The notes below the pieces were generated by a model that saw nothing but the letters and a program-made list of their open reading frames with translations, did no database searches and had not been told where the DNA came from. A stretch of DNA of 12,898 nt, from NCBI GenBank assembly GCA_005773095.1, contig SXHT01000240.1:1-12898 (forward strand). Direction: 5' to 3'. Positions 7,112-12,898 of the stretch are shown in pieces. Source of the stretch: Planctomycetaceae bacterium (GTDB lineage Bacteria; Planctomycetota; Planctomycetia; Pirellulales; PALSA-1355). The translations under genes and the position numbers were made by a program. Numbering within the stretch: the first letter of the stretch is position 1; each line of letters starts with the position of its first letter.

Positions 7112-8173
7112 ATGGCTGAACCAATACTGAACATCGGGCTGCTGGGCTGCGGAGCGATTGCTCAGTTCGCTCACCTTCCGGCGCTGGCCCGAACGCGGCG
7201 CGCGCGGTTGATCGCGCTCTGCGACACGGCCGACGATCTGCTGCAGGCGATTGGTCGCAAGGCCGGCGTCGATCGGTTGTACACGCGCTACGAGGACTTG
7301 TTGTCGGATGATCAGGTGCGAGCCGTCCTGGTTGCTGTTCCTGATCCATTGCACGTGCCGCTGGCTGAGCGTGCGCTTCGCGCCGGCAAGCACGTGCTGG
7401 TTGAGAAACCCTTGGGCGCCAACTCGCGTGAGTGCCGAGAGCTGGCCCGGCTGGTCCGCGAGACGGGTTTGCTGCTTCAAGTCGGCTCGATGAAGCGATA
7501 CGACCCAGGCGTGGCCTTTGCGCAGCAGTTCGTTCGAGAGCGCGCGGGCAGTATTCTGTCCGCCTCCGGCGTGTACCGCGACTCGATATTCCGGTCCGCC
7601 ATGCAAGAGAGTTGCCTTGATCGGCTGCTGACGAGTCCTCACACGGCGAAGCTTACCGTCGATCCAAAAAACGATCGCCGGCATTACAACCTTTTTACAC
7701 AAGGGGCTCACCTGTTTGACAATCTTCGTTATTTGGCCGGTGATGTTCTGGCGGTCACCGCGACATTCGCCCAACAGGCTGGACAGATGTCTTGGCACGG
7801 TTTGCTGGAGTTTGTCCATGGCGGCCTTGGACATTTTGAGCTGACGTGCAAGTCATGTGGCGATTGGCGCGAGGAGTATGTCGTACTCGGCGAAGAGGGG
7901 AGTGTGGAAGTGCAGGTTGGCTTGCCTTTCTACCATCGACCGGCACAGGTCCGCGCATTTGATGGACGCACGCAGCAGTGGTCGCAGCCCCTGGGTGGAC
8001 ACAGCAACGCCTATGTCAATCAATTGGAGGCGTTTGCTTCCGCCATCTTCGATAGCCAACCTGCCCATCCCGATGTCCACGATGGTCTGGCCGTCGTGCG
8101 TTTGCTGGAAGCCGTCGAACAGGCGGTTGTCCGTGGCGCGCGAGTCGAAGTACCGCAGAATGAGGACGTATGA
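7112..8173 (+). CDS. Gfo/Idh/MocA family oxidoreductase
   Basis: This 353-residue dehydrogenase has an N-terminal Rossmann fold (LLGCGAIAQFAHLPAL, residues 10-25), an acidic strand-2 end (ALCDTAD) that favours NAD, and the EKPLG motif with catalytic K99. The C-terminal alpha/beta half carries GAHLFDNLRYLAG with H200 at the general-acid/base position. The aspartate usually found four residues before that His in inositol dehydrogenases is a Thr here (T196). Family members oxidise or reduce secondary hydroxyls of sugars, cyclitols and their acids, and some run unusual redox-neutral chemistry. GGAGG (7101-7105) precedes the ATG by 6 nt. Its stop shares bases with the next start. It probably supplies a keto-sugar or keto-acid to the two TIM-barrel isomerases downstream. 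There is no Tat-type signal, unlike many planctomycete relatives, so it acts in the cytoplasm. Confidence 0.92.
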   Translation: MAEPILNIGLLGCGAIAQFAHLPALARTRRARLIALCDTADDLLQAIGRKAGVDRLYTRYEDLLSDDQVRAVLVAVPDPLHVPLAERALRAGKHVLVEKPLGANSRECRELARLVRETGLLLQVGSMKRYDPGVAFAQQFVRERAGSILSASGVYRDSIFRSAMQESCLDRLLTSPHTAKLTVDPKNDRRHYNLFTQGAHLFDNLRYLAGDVLAVTATFAQQAGQMSWHGLLEFVHGGLGHFELTCKSCGDWREEYVVLGEEGSVEVQVGLPFYHRPAQVRAFDGRTQQWSQPLGGHSNAYVNQLEAFASAIFDSQPAHPDVHDGLAVVRLLEAVEQAVVRGARVEVPQNEDV

Positions 8174-9006
8174 TGCGATTGGGCATCTTCGCCAGGACGT
8201 TCCATCGGTCAACACTCGATGACTGTTTAGAAGCGATCGCGAAGCTCGGCATCCGCGACGTGCACTTCAATTTGGTCTGCACCGGTTGCGAGGCGCTCCC
8301 CGCCGAGTTAACGAACCAACAATGCCGCGAGATTCGACGGGCATTCGCCCGCCATGATCTCGACATGTGCGGAATCTCCGGCACATTCAACGCCATCCAT
8401 CCAGACGAGTCGTTGCGGGCCGAGCTCACCCGCCGCGCCACACTGCTGATCGAGCATTGCCATGAATTAGGCGCCAATCTGGTGACGCTGTGTACGGGCA
8501 CGCGCGATCCCAACGACATGTGGACGGGCCACGCGGCGAACCAGCAACCCGCAGCGTGGATCGACCTGTGCGAGACACTGGAGAAGCTTCTTGCGGCCGC
8601 GGGCAGACACCAGGTATTTCTGGGTATCGAGCCAGAGCAATCCAACGTTGTCAATTCCGCGACCCGAGGACGACGATTGTTGGACGACTTTAGTTCGCCG
8701 CATCTAAAGATTATTCTTGACGCGGCCAATTTGTTTCACGCCGGCAATCTGCCGCAAATGCGGTCGGTGCTGGACGAGGCGTTTGATCTGCTTGGCCCCG
8801 ATATCATCATGGCCCACGCCAAGGAATTCATCGATGAGTCCAAGGGCCCTCGGATCCCAGGCAGCGGACCGCTCGATTGGGGCTACTATCTGATGAAGCT
8901 CAGCCAAAGTGGATTTCAAGGCTCCCTGGTCTTGCACAACCTCGATGAAGCATCCCTGCCTGACGGTTTGTCCTTCTTGAAAAGGGAGCTGGCTGCAATA
9001 CTTTAG
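8173..9006 (+). CDS. Sugar phosphate isomerase/epimerase-like TIM barrel (AP endonuclease 2 superfamily), copy 1
   Basis: This encodes 277 residues from ATG 8173. Two ATGs in tandem (8170 and 8173) overlap the previous stop. 8173 is preferred because GAGGA (8162-8166) then has a 6-nt spacing, against 3 nt for 8170. The barrel opens with RLGIFARTF. Metal-ligand candidates are E153 (LGIEPEQ), D183 (IILDAANLF) and H215 (IMAHAKEF). The fourth position, usually Glu, is His here (H255 in LVLHNLDE). The family includes IolE/IolI, tagaturonate and hydroxypyruvate-type isomerases and ketose 3-epimerases. It usually isomerises or epimerises keto-sugars, or dehydrates inosose, with a divalent metal. Next to Gfo/Idh and SDR genes, a role on a keto-sugar or keto-cyclitol is likely. 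It is clearly diverged from the second barrel at 9838. Confidence 0.85.
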   Translation: MRLGIFARTFHRSTLDDCLEAIAKLGIRDVHFNLVCTGCEALPAELTNQQCREIRRAFARHDLDMCGISGTFNAIHPDESLRAELTRRATLLIEHCHELGANLVTLCTGTRDPNDMWTGHAANQQPAAWIDLCETLEKLLAAAGRHQVFLGIEPEQSNVVNSATRGRRLLDDFSSPHLKIILDAANLFHAGNLPQMRSVLDEAFDLLGPDIIMAHAKEFIDESKGPRIPGSGPLDWGYYLMKLSQSGFQGSLVLHNLDEASLPDGLSFLKRELAAIL

Positions 9007-9047
9007 TGGCCGGAATTGCCAGTTGTGATTCTCCACGGGATACGCTC

Positions 9048-9833
9048 ATGCGACTCCAAGACAAAGTCATCATCGTCACTGGCAGCACGACGGGCATCGG
9101 AGAAGCCACCGCTCGGAGGTGCCTCCAGGAGGGCGCTCAAGTGCTGATCCACGGCCGCGACCGTGATCGTGCCGAAGCCATCGTCCAGGCCCACGATGGC
9201 CGCGCCGCGATGCATATCGACGTGCTCGACGACCCCCAGGCCCCGAAGCGCATGGTCGATGCCGCGCTGAAAGCCTTCGGCAAGATCGACGGCATCGTGA
9301 ACAACGCCGCTTGGGTGATGCGGAGCGACATCTACACGACGGATGCCGCCACGTTTGACCGCGTGATGGCGATCAACGTGCGCGCCCCGATGCTGCTGAT
9401 TCAAGCGGCGCTGCCCTATCTCAAGCAGGCGCGGGGTGTTGTGCTCAACATCGGCTCGATGAATGCATACTCCGGCGAGGGAAACCTGCTGGCCTACAGC
9501 ATTTCCAAAGGTGCGCTGATGACGCTGACCCGCAATCTTGCCGAGTATCTGATTTACGATCAGATCCGAGTTTATCAATTCAATGTCGGCTGGGTGCTGA
9601 CATCCAACGAGTATCACTACAAGCTCAAAGACGGGCTGGCGAAAGATTGGCCCCAGAACATCGATCCCGCGTTTGCTCCCAGCGGCCGGCTCATCAGGCC
9701 GGAAGAAATCGCCGCCGCGACCGTCTATTGGCTTTCGGATGAGAGTCGCCCCATCAGTGGCAGCGTGATTGACCTGGAGCAGTACCCGAATATTGGTCGA
9801 AATCCGACGAAGTGCGGATTCAACCGGGAGTAA
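9048..9833 (+). CDS. Short-chain dehydrogenase/reductase (classical SDR)
   Basis: This 261-residue classical SDR has the cofactor motif VTGSTTGIG (TGx3GxG, residues 10-18), NNAA in the central sheet, and a complete tetrad N110, S137 (NIGSMN), Y150 and K154 (AYSISKGAL). The ending SRPISGSVIDLEQYPNIG is a strong family-like C-terminus that includes the substrate-loop strand. It should interconvert an alcohol and a ketone with NAD(P)(H). The strand-2 region (VLIHGRDRDRA) has Arg after Gly, which hints at NADP preference, though only weakly. The ATG at 9048 has CGGGA (9036-9040) 7 nt upstream. An in-frame GTG at 9006 overlapping the previous stop would add 14 residues before the first strand and is less likely. 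It sits between the two isomerase-like barrels, which supports oxidation and isomerisation of one ring or chain. Confidence 0.93.
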   Translation: MRLQDKVIIVTGSTTGIGEATARRCLQEGAQVLIHGRDRDRAEAIVQAHDGRAAMHIDVLDDPQAPKRMVDAALKAFGKIDGIVNNAAWVMRSDIYTTDAATFDRVMAINVRAPMLLIQAALPYLKQARGVVLNIGSMNAYSGEGNLLAYSISKGALMTLTRNLAEYLIYDQIRVYQFNVGWVLTSNEYHYKLKDGLAKDWPQNIDPAFAPSGRLIRPEEIAAATVYWLSDESRPISGSVIDLEQYPNIGRNPTKCGFNRE

Positions 9834-9837
9834 GCAA

Positions 9838-10746
9838 ATGCCTAAACTTGCGGCCTTTCCCAAAGCCTACTTGGACCAGCTCTGCGTCGACGGCAGCATG
9901 TCGCTGGCGGAGTGGATCGATGTCGCGGCCACGCTCGATATTGATGGGCTGGAATTCTACAGCGGGATCATCGACCTCAAGAATCCCGCTGGCTGGCCGG
10001 AAGCGCGCAAGCGCGTGGAAGACGCCGGGCTTGTGATGCCCATGCTCTGCTGCTCGCCGGACTTCACGCATCCCGACGAAAGCTTCCGGCAGCGACAGAT
10101 CGAACTGGAAAAAGGCTGGATCGAGATGGCGGCGGCGCTTGGGGGCAGCTTCTGCCGCGTACTTTCTGGCCAGCGGCGACCCGAGGTCTCGCGGGCTGAC
10201 GGCATTCGCTACGCGGCCGAGTGCATCCAGGCATGTCTGCCGCACGCCGCCGAGCGCGGCATCACGCTGATTCTGGAGAATCACTACAAGGACGGTTACT
10301 GGGAGCACCCAGAGTTTGCCCAGAAGATGGATGTCTTCTGCGATTTAGTGGCCGAGATTGATTCGCCTCACTTCGGCGTGAACTATGATCCCAGCAACAC
10401 GATTCTTGCTGGCGAAGACCCGCTGGAATTGCTCGACCGCGTCAAGCACCGCGTGCTTACGATGCATGCCAGCGATCGCTATCTGGCCGAAGGCACGATC
10501 GAGGATCTGCGCCGTGAGGAGGACAGCCTGGGCTACGCCAGGCGACTGCGACACGGCGAGATTGGCAAAGGCATGAACGACTACGACGCGATCTTCAGCG
10601 TGCTCGTATCGGTTGGTTTCGACGGGTGGGTCAGCATTGAAGACGGAGTGGACGGCATGGATCAGCTGCGGGGGAGCGTGCGTTTTTTACGCGACAAAAT
10701 GGCAAGGCATTGGCCATCCCAGCCGGGAATGAAGACGCGCGCGTAG
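9838..10746 (+). CDS. Sugar phosphate isomerase/epimerase-like TIM barrel, copy 2
   Basis: This encodes 302 residues from ATG 9838, which has GGGAG (9826-9830) overlapping the SDR stop codon region and a 7-nt spacing. An upstream in-frame start at 9769 would overlap the SDR by 65 nt and is rejected. The classic xylose-isomerase-like metal set is complete: E147 (LILENHY), D184 (FGVNYDPSN), H210 (LTMHASD) and E268 (VSIEDGVDG). The AGEDPLELLDRVKHR helix and RHGEIGKG loop also fit the family. It should carry out metal-dependent isomerisation or epimerisation of a keto-sugar or related acid, in the cytosol. It ends the operon, with convergent transcription beyond. Unlike the first barrel it keeps the fourth Glu ligand, so the two copies probably do different reactions rather than being redundant. 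Confidence 0.9.
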   Translation: MPKLAAFPKAYLDQLCVDGSMSLAEWIDVAATLDIDGLEFYSGIIDLKNPAGWPEARKRVEDAGLVMPMLCCSPDFTHPDESFRQRQIELEKGWIEMAAALGGSFCRVLSGQRRPEVSRADGIRYAAECIQACLPHAAERGITLILENHYKDGYWEHPEFAQKMDVFCDLVAEIDSPHFGVNYDPSNTILAGEDPLELLDRVKHRVLTMHASDRYLAEGTIEDLRREEDSLGYARRLRHGEIGKGMNDYDAIFSVLVSVGFDGWVSIEDGVDGMDQLRGSVRFLRDKMARHWPSQPGMKTRA

Positions 10747-10853
10747 TACGGCTTGCACGGCCGATCCGTTTTCAACAAGCCGCCGGGCGAGCCAAGGGTG
10801 CCGTTAAGGACCAGTTGCTCGAACGAATTTCCGAGTTCACACAAAGGGAGTAA
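10710..10853 (+). pseudogene. Coding-like frame in the convergent gap, possible gene remnant
   Basis: A frame different from the preceding isomerase is open across its end and runs to TAA at 10851-10853. The last part reads as a helix-like, charged tail (RFQQAAGRAKG, AVKDQLLERISEF, TQRE). The only start is a TTG at 10710 without a ribosome-binding site, so it is not an intact gene. It may be the 3' scar of a deleted gene or a chance open frame. The family is not recognised. Confidence 0.2.
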
Positions 10854-10862
10854 CCTGCATCC

Positions 10863-10896
10863 CCACCCGAACTTCCCTCGCGGGCGCATCGGGTGG
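10863..10896. terminator. Hairpin between convergent genes, possible bidirectional terminator
   Basis: CCACCCGA (10863-10870) and TCGGGTGG (10889-10896) pair perfectly. Inside, CCC (10875-10877) and GGG (10882-10884) can add a second short stem with a TCGC loop. It lies between the end of the plus-strand operon and the stop of the minus-strand permease, where a two-way terminator would be expected. There is no T-tract on either side, so the terminator role rests on position and stem alone. Confidence 0.4.
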
Positions 10897-10910
10897 TCGA
10901 GAAATGCGGG

Positions 10911-12710
10911 CTAGAACTCCATCTCGCGAAATGCCTTGAGTCCCATTCGCATCGGAAGAATCGTCGTCATCATGCCGAGCAGCGCGGCGACCGTGTTGCC
11001 GGCAGCGACGGCCGACAGCCACCAGAGGTGATAATCATCTTGTTCCACGGCCGGCAGATAAAAGTGACTTGGCAGGGCCGTCAGCAGCACGATCGCCACG
11101 ATATAGATCGCGCTGAGCACCAGATTCAATGTGCCGCCAAACCCGGCGGCGATCTTGGAGGGGGATTCCTCGCGCAAGTCGGGCATCATGGCGCCCAGAC
11201 CCACGGCAATTCCCGACAGGCCCAGGCATAAGATCAGGCAGGTTGTCTGATGAATCACGATCACCAGCGGAGCGATCCGCAGCATCATGTCGCTGAGAAG
11301 AATCAGCAGGCAGCAAGGCACGCAGGAACCCACGGCCGCGAACAAGAACTTCCCCCACAGGATGGAATCGCGGTCGACGGGCAACAATCCAAGAATCCAG
11401 AACCGCCGGCCTTCGAGGCTCAGCATCGGATAAATGAACCGCGTAGTGAATGTCGAAAGGATCAGCCCCACCACCGCCAGGTTCAGAAAGCTGATCATAT
11501 TCACCCAGCCGGAATAATTCACGTCGTAGCTGAACCGCCGGATGTTGACAAAGTACAACGCTAATAGCCCGAAGAATATCAGGAATTGCGACCACTGCAC
11601 CGGATCGCGCCGAAACACGCGTACGTCCTTGACAAGCAACAGCCGTAACTGGGGCGAGAGAAAGGCCGAAGCCCGCATGATGAAGCGATCGATCCAGAAG
11701 CCCTGCCGCGGCTGCCGCGCCGTCCGTTCGGCCAGAAGTTCGCTGTAGCTCTGACGATATACGCGGCCCGCCGTCCAGGTCAGCAGCACATGGCAGAACA
11801 GCGCGTTTGACAGCAGCACCACGAGAAACATGACGCTTTCAGCCCAGGGAGTGAATCTCAGCGATCCTATGTCGTTGCGTGCCGCCAGCAGCAGGCCCGA
11901 GCTCAGCCACCAACTTGGCAGCAATCGATGCTCGCTGAATTGCAGTCGGGAGAGCATATCCTGAAACCAGAGTGGCGTCAGCAGGTTGTTCTCTTTCGAG
12001 CCCCACAGAATCCAGCCGGCAAAGATGCCCACAAGCAGCGTGCCGATGAGCAGAATCGCCATCGCATGCAACCGCGCTTGGGGAATGCGATGCACGATCA
12101 GCAGGCACAATATTCCGCCGACAGCGCCAGGGATGTAAATGAACGCCAGCATAAATGGCAGCAGCAGCGCGTAGTAATACAACGGCGCATTGCTTTCCAC
12201 GCCGTAGGCGACCAGCATCGGGCTGCCGAGCAAAACGAAGCCCCAACTGCTGAAAAACAACGACTCCTGGAACTTATACAGCACAATCCGCTCGGCGCGG
12301 GCGGGCGTGCTCAAGAGCAGTGCGGTCTCATGCGAACAAAACAGCCCGCTGTACAGGATGATGCCCGACGAAAAAACGAGCATCACCATCAGTGACGCGA
12401 AGAACACGTTGTAAATCGCCTGCACGGTCTGCGTGTGCGTGGCGGCGTTGCCGATCGTGTTGGTCAGAAACCGAAACGCGCCGCCAAACAGCACAAACAG
12501 GCCGATCCAGAAGAACAGGCTCAGAAAGATCACCAGCGCGACGCGCAGCCGGGAGGTTTCGAACGCCTGCCGCAAGCTGGTGGCGAACGTGCGCTGCCGC
12601 AGTCGCCAAAAAGCGCGGCCCTCCTCGGCCACGGAGGGAAGCCGGGGCCCGCTTGCCTTGGCGGCGGCGCCCGTCACTTGGGGCAGAGGCAGGCTCGCGG
12701 CGAAGTTCAT
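10911..12710 (-). CDS. ABC-2-type transporter permease (large multi-pass membrane protein)
   Basis: This encodes 599 residues on the minus strand, with roughly 12 predicted membrane segments. They include ALVIFLSLFFWIGLFVLF near residue 60, a pair around FFASLMVMLVFSSGIILY, YYALLLPFMLAFIYI, AILLIGTLLVGIFAGWIL, FLVVLLSNALFCHVLL, FLIFFGLLALYF, and a C-terminal half rich in such stretches. Conserved-looking loops are SLEGRRFWILGLLPV, followed by ILWGKF, and PDLREESPSKIAAGFGG. Such large two-half permeases pair with one ABC ATPase in exporters, and the ATPase tail sits immediately upstream with an ATGA overlap. The N-terminus is a roughly 45-residue polar cytosolic stretch. The ATG at 12710 has AGGAGG (12720-12725 on the minus strand) upstream. 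The cargo is unknown, and its orientation against the operon gives no reason to link it to that pathway. Confidence 0.88.
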   Translation of the reverse strand: MNFAASLPLPQVTGAAAKASGPRLPSVAEEGRAFWRLRQRTFATSLRQAFETSRLRVALVIFLSLFFWIGLFVLFGGAFRFLTNTIGNAATHTQTVQAIYNVFFASLMVMLVFSSGIILYSGLFCSHETALLLSTPARAERIVLYKFQESLFFSSWGFVLLGSPMLVAYGVESNAPLYYYALLLPFMLAFIYIPGAVGGILCLLIVHRIPQARLHAMAILLIGTLLVGIFAGWILWGSKENNLLTPLWFQDMLSRLQFSEHRLLPSWWLSSGLLLAARNDIGSLRFTPWAESVMFLVVLLSNALFCHVLLTWTAGRVYRQSYSELLAERTARQPRQGFWIDRFIMRASAFLSPQLRLLLVKDVRVFRRDPVQWSQFLIFFGLLALYFVNIRRFSYDVNYSGWVNMISFLNLAVVGLILSTFTTRFIYPMLSLEGRRFWILGLLPVDRDSILWGKFLFAAVGSCVPCCLLILLSDMMLRIAPLVIVIHQTTCLILCLGLSGIAVGLGAMMPDLREESPSKIAAGFGGTLNLVLSAIYIVAIVLLTALPSHFYLPAVEQDDYHLWWLSAVAAGNTVAALLGMMTTILPMRMGLKAFREMEF

Positions 12711-12898
12711 GGCTGTGCCTCCTGCGCGCTGGCGGCCGCTTCCTGACGATCGTCGCTGTGCATGCCGCGGATCGAATCGATCTCGCGATCGTTTGTCGCC
12801 GTCAGGCTCAGGTACAAATGCTCCAGCGACGATTCGTGCAGCGACAGTTCGTTTTGCAACTGGCCGACGGTGCCCAGGAATCGCAGACGGCCCTGATC
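12707..12898 (-). CDS. ABC transporter ATP-binding protein, C-terminal fragment (cut by window edge)
   Basis: Reading the minus strand from the right edge gives 63 residues to a TGA at 12707-12709. They begin DQGRLRFLGTVGQLQNEL, continue LHESSLEHLYLSLT, and end in an acidic, Ala/Gln-rich tail. The DxGRLxFxG strand, the short helix naming a (Q)L element and the SLExLYLxLT segment are what follows the H-loop in ABC-2 exporter ATPases. Walker A, the signature and Walker B would lie beyond the window. The stop overlaps the permease ATG (ATGA), so the two are translationally coupled and probably form one exporter. Confidence 0.85.
   Translation of the reverse strand, partial: DQGRLRFLGTVGQLQNELSLHESSLEHLYLSLTATNDREIDSIRGMHSDDRQEAAASAQEAQP

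Larger units (their letters stand above)
1168..10746 (+). other. Probable nine-gene oxidative/isomerase catabolic operon
   Basis: Nine plus-strand genes follow one another with no internal terminator that I can see. With the preferred starts the gaps are about 75, 59, 26, 20, 22, -1, 41 and 4 nt. Most junctions carry a GGAG-type ribosome-binding site in the end of the preceding gene. The order is P450, DAO-type FAD oxidoreductase, class III aminotransferase, HpcH/HpaI aldolase, aldo/keto reductase, Gfo/Idh/MocA, TIM-barrel isomerase, SDR, TIM-barrel isomerase. All enzymes look cytosolic. The combination suggests a pathway acting on a modified sugar, cyclitol or amino-polyol, ending in retro-aldol release of a 2-oxoacid. 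Operon structure is inferred from spacing; the pathway is a hypothesis. Confidence 0.7.

Noticed and set aside
6989..7834. A 281-codon minus-strand open frame opposite the aldo/keto reductase end and the Gfo/Idh gene
   Set aside because: It spans a gene boundary on the other strand, has no recognisable domain, and both plus-strand proteins are complete.
9003..9863. A 286-codon minus-strand open frame opposite the SDR
   Set aside because: It is a shadow of a GC-rich gene. The plus strand has the full SDR motif set, and the antisense translation shows no family motifs.
1..12898. CRISPR array, tRNA, rRNA or intact insertion sequence
   Set aside because: No regularly spaced repeats, cloverleaf-like sequences, rRNA-like blocks or complete transposase frames were seen on reading either strand.

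Overview
The window is GC-rich bacterial DNA. Gfo/Idh/MocA, two xylose-isomerase-like TIM barrels, an HpcH/HpaI aldolase and an SDR packed together, plus a large ABC-2 permease downstream, suggest an environmental planctomycete (Pirellulales-like). This is an inference from gene content and repeat style; no rRNA or other phylogenetic marker is present.

Layout. Positions 1-379 are poorly coding. They hold an unrecognised open frame running in from the left edge, a perfect 18-bp palindrome (143-160) and an 11-bp inverted repeat with a 12-nt loop (273-306). A small single-domain cupin follows (380-844). Positions 845-1177 hold a decayed C-terminal piece of a phytanoyl-CoA-dioxygenase-type (PhyH) Fe(II)/2-oxoglutarate oxygenase. 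It has an in-frame TGA, and its old stop overlaps the start of the next gene.

Nine tightly spaced plus-strand genes (1168-10746) look like one operon: cytochrome P450, FAD-dependent DAO-type oxidoreductase, class III PLP aminotransferase, HpcH/HpaI aldolase, aldo/keto reductase, Gfo/Idh/MocA dehydrogenase, TIM-barrel isomerase/epimerase, SDR, and a second TIM-barrel isomerase/epimerase. Gaps between the preferred starts run from about 75 nt down to a 1-nt overlap. Together they offer oxygenation (P450), amine oxidation or transamination, NAD(P)-linked carbonyl/alcohol steps, keto-sugar isomerisation and retro-aldol cleavage. This fits breakdown, or less likely synthesis, of an oxidised or N-substituted sugar or cyclitol. 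The substrate is unknown, and no transporter, regulator, P450 redox partner or glycoside hydrolase is in the window.

On the minus strand, converging on the operon, are a roughly 12-helix ABC-2-type permease (10911-12710) and the C-terminal end of its ABC ATPase (12707-12898, cut by the right edge), joined by an ATGA overlap. The 165-bp convergent gap contains an 8-bp-stem hairpin (10863-10896) and a short coding-like frame.
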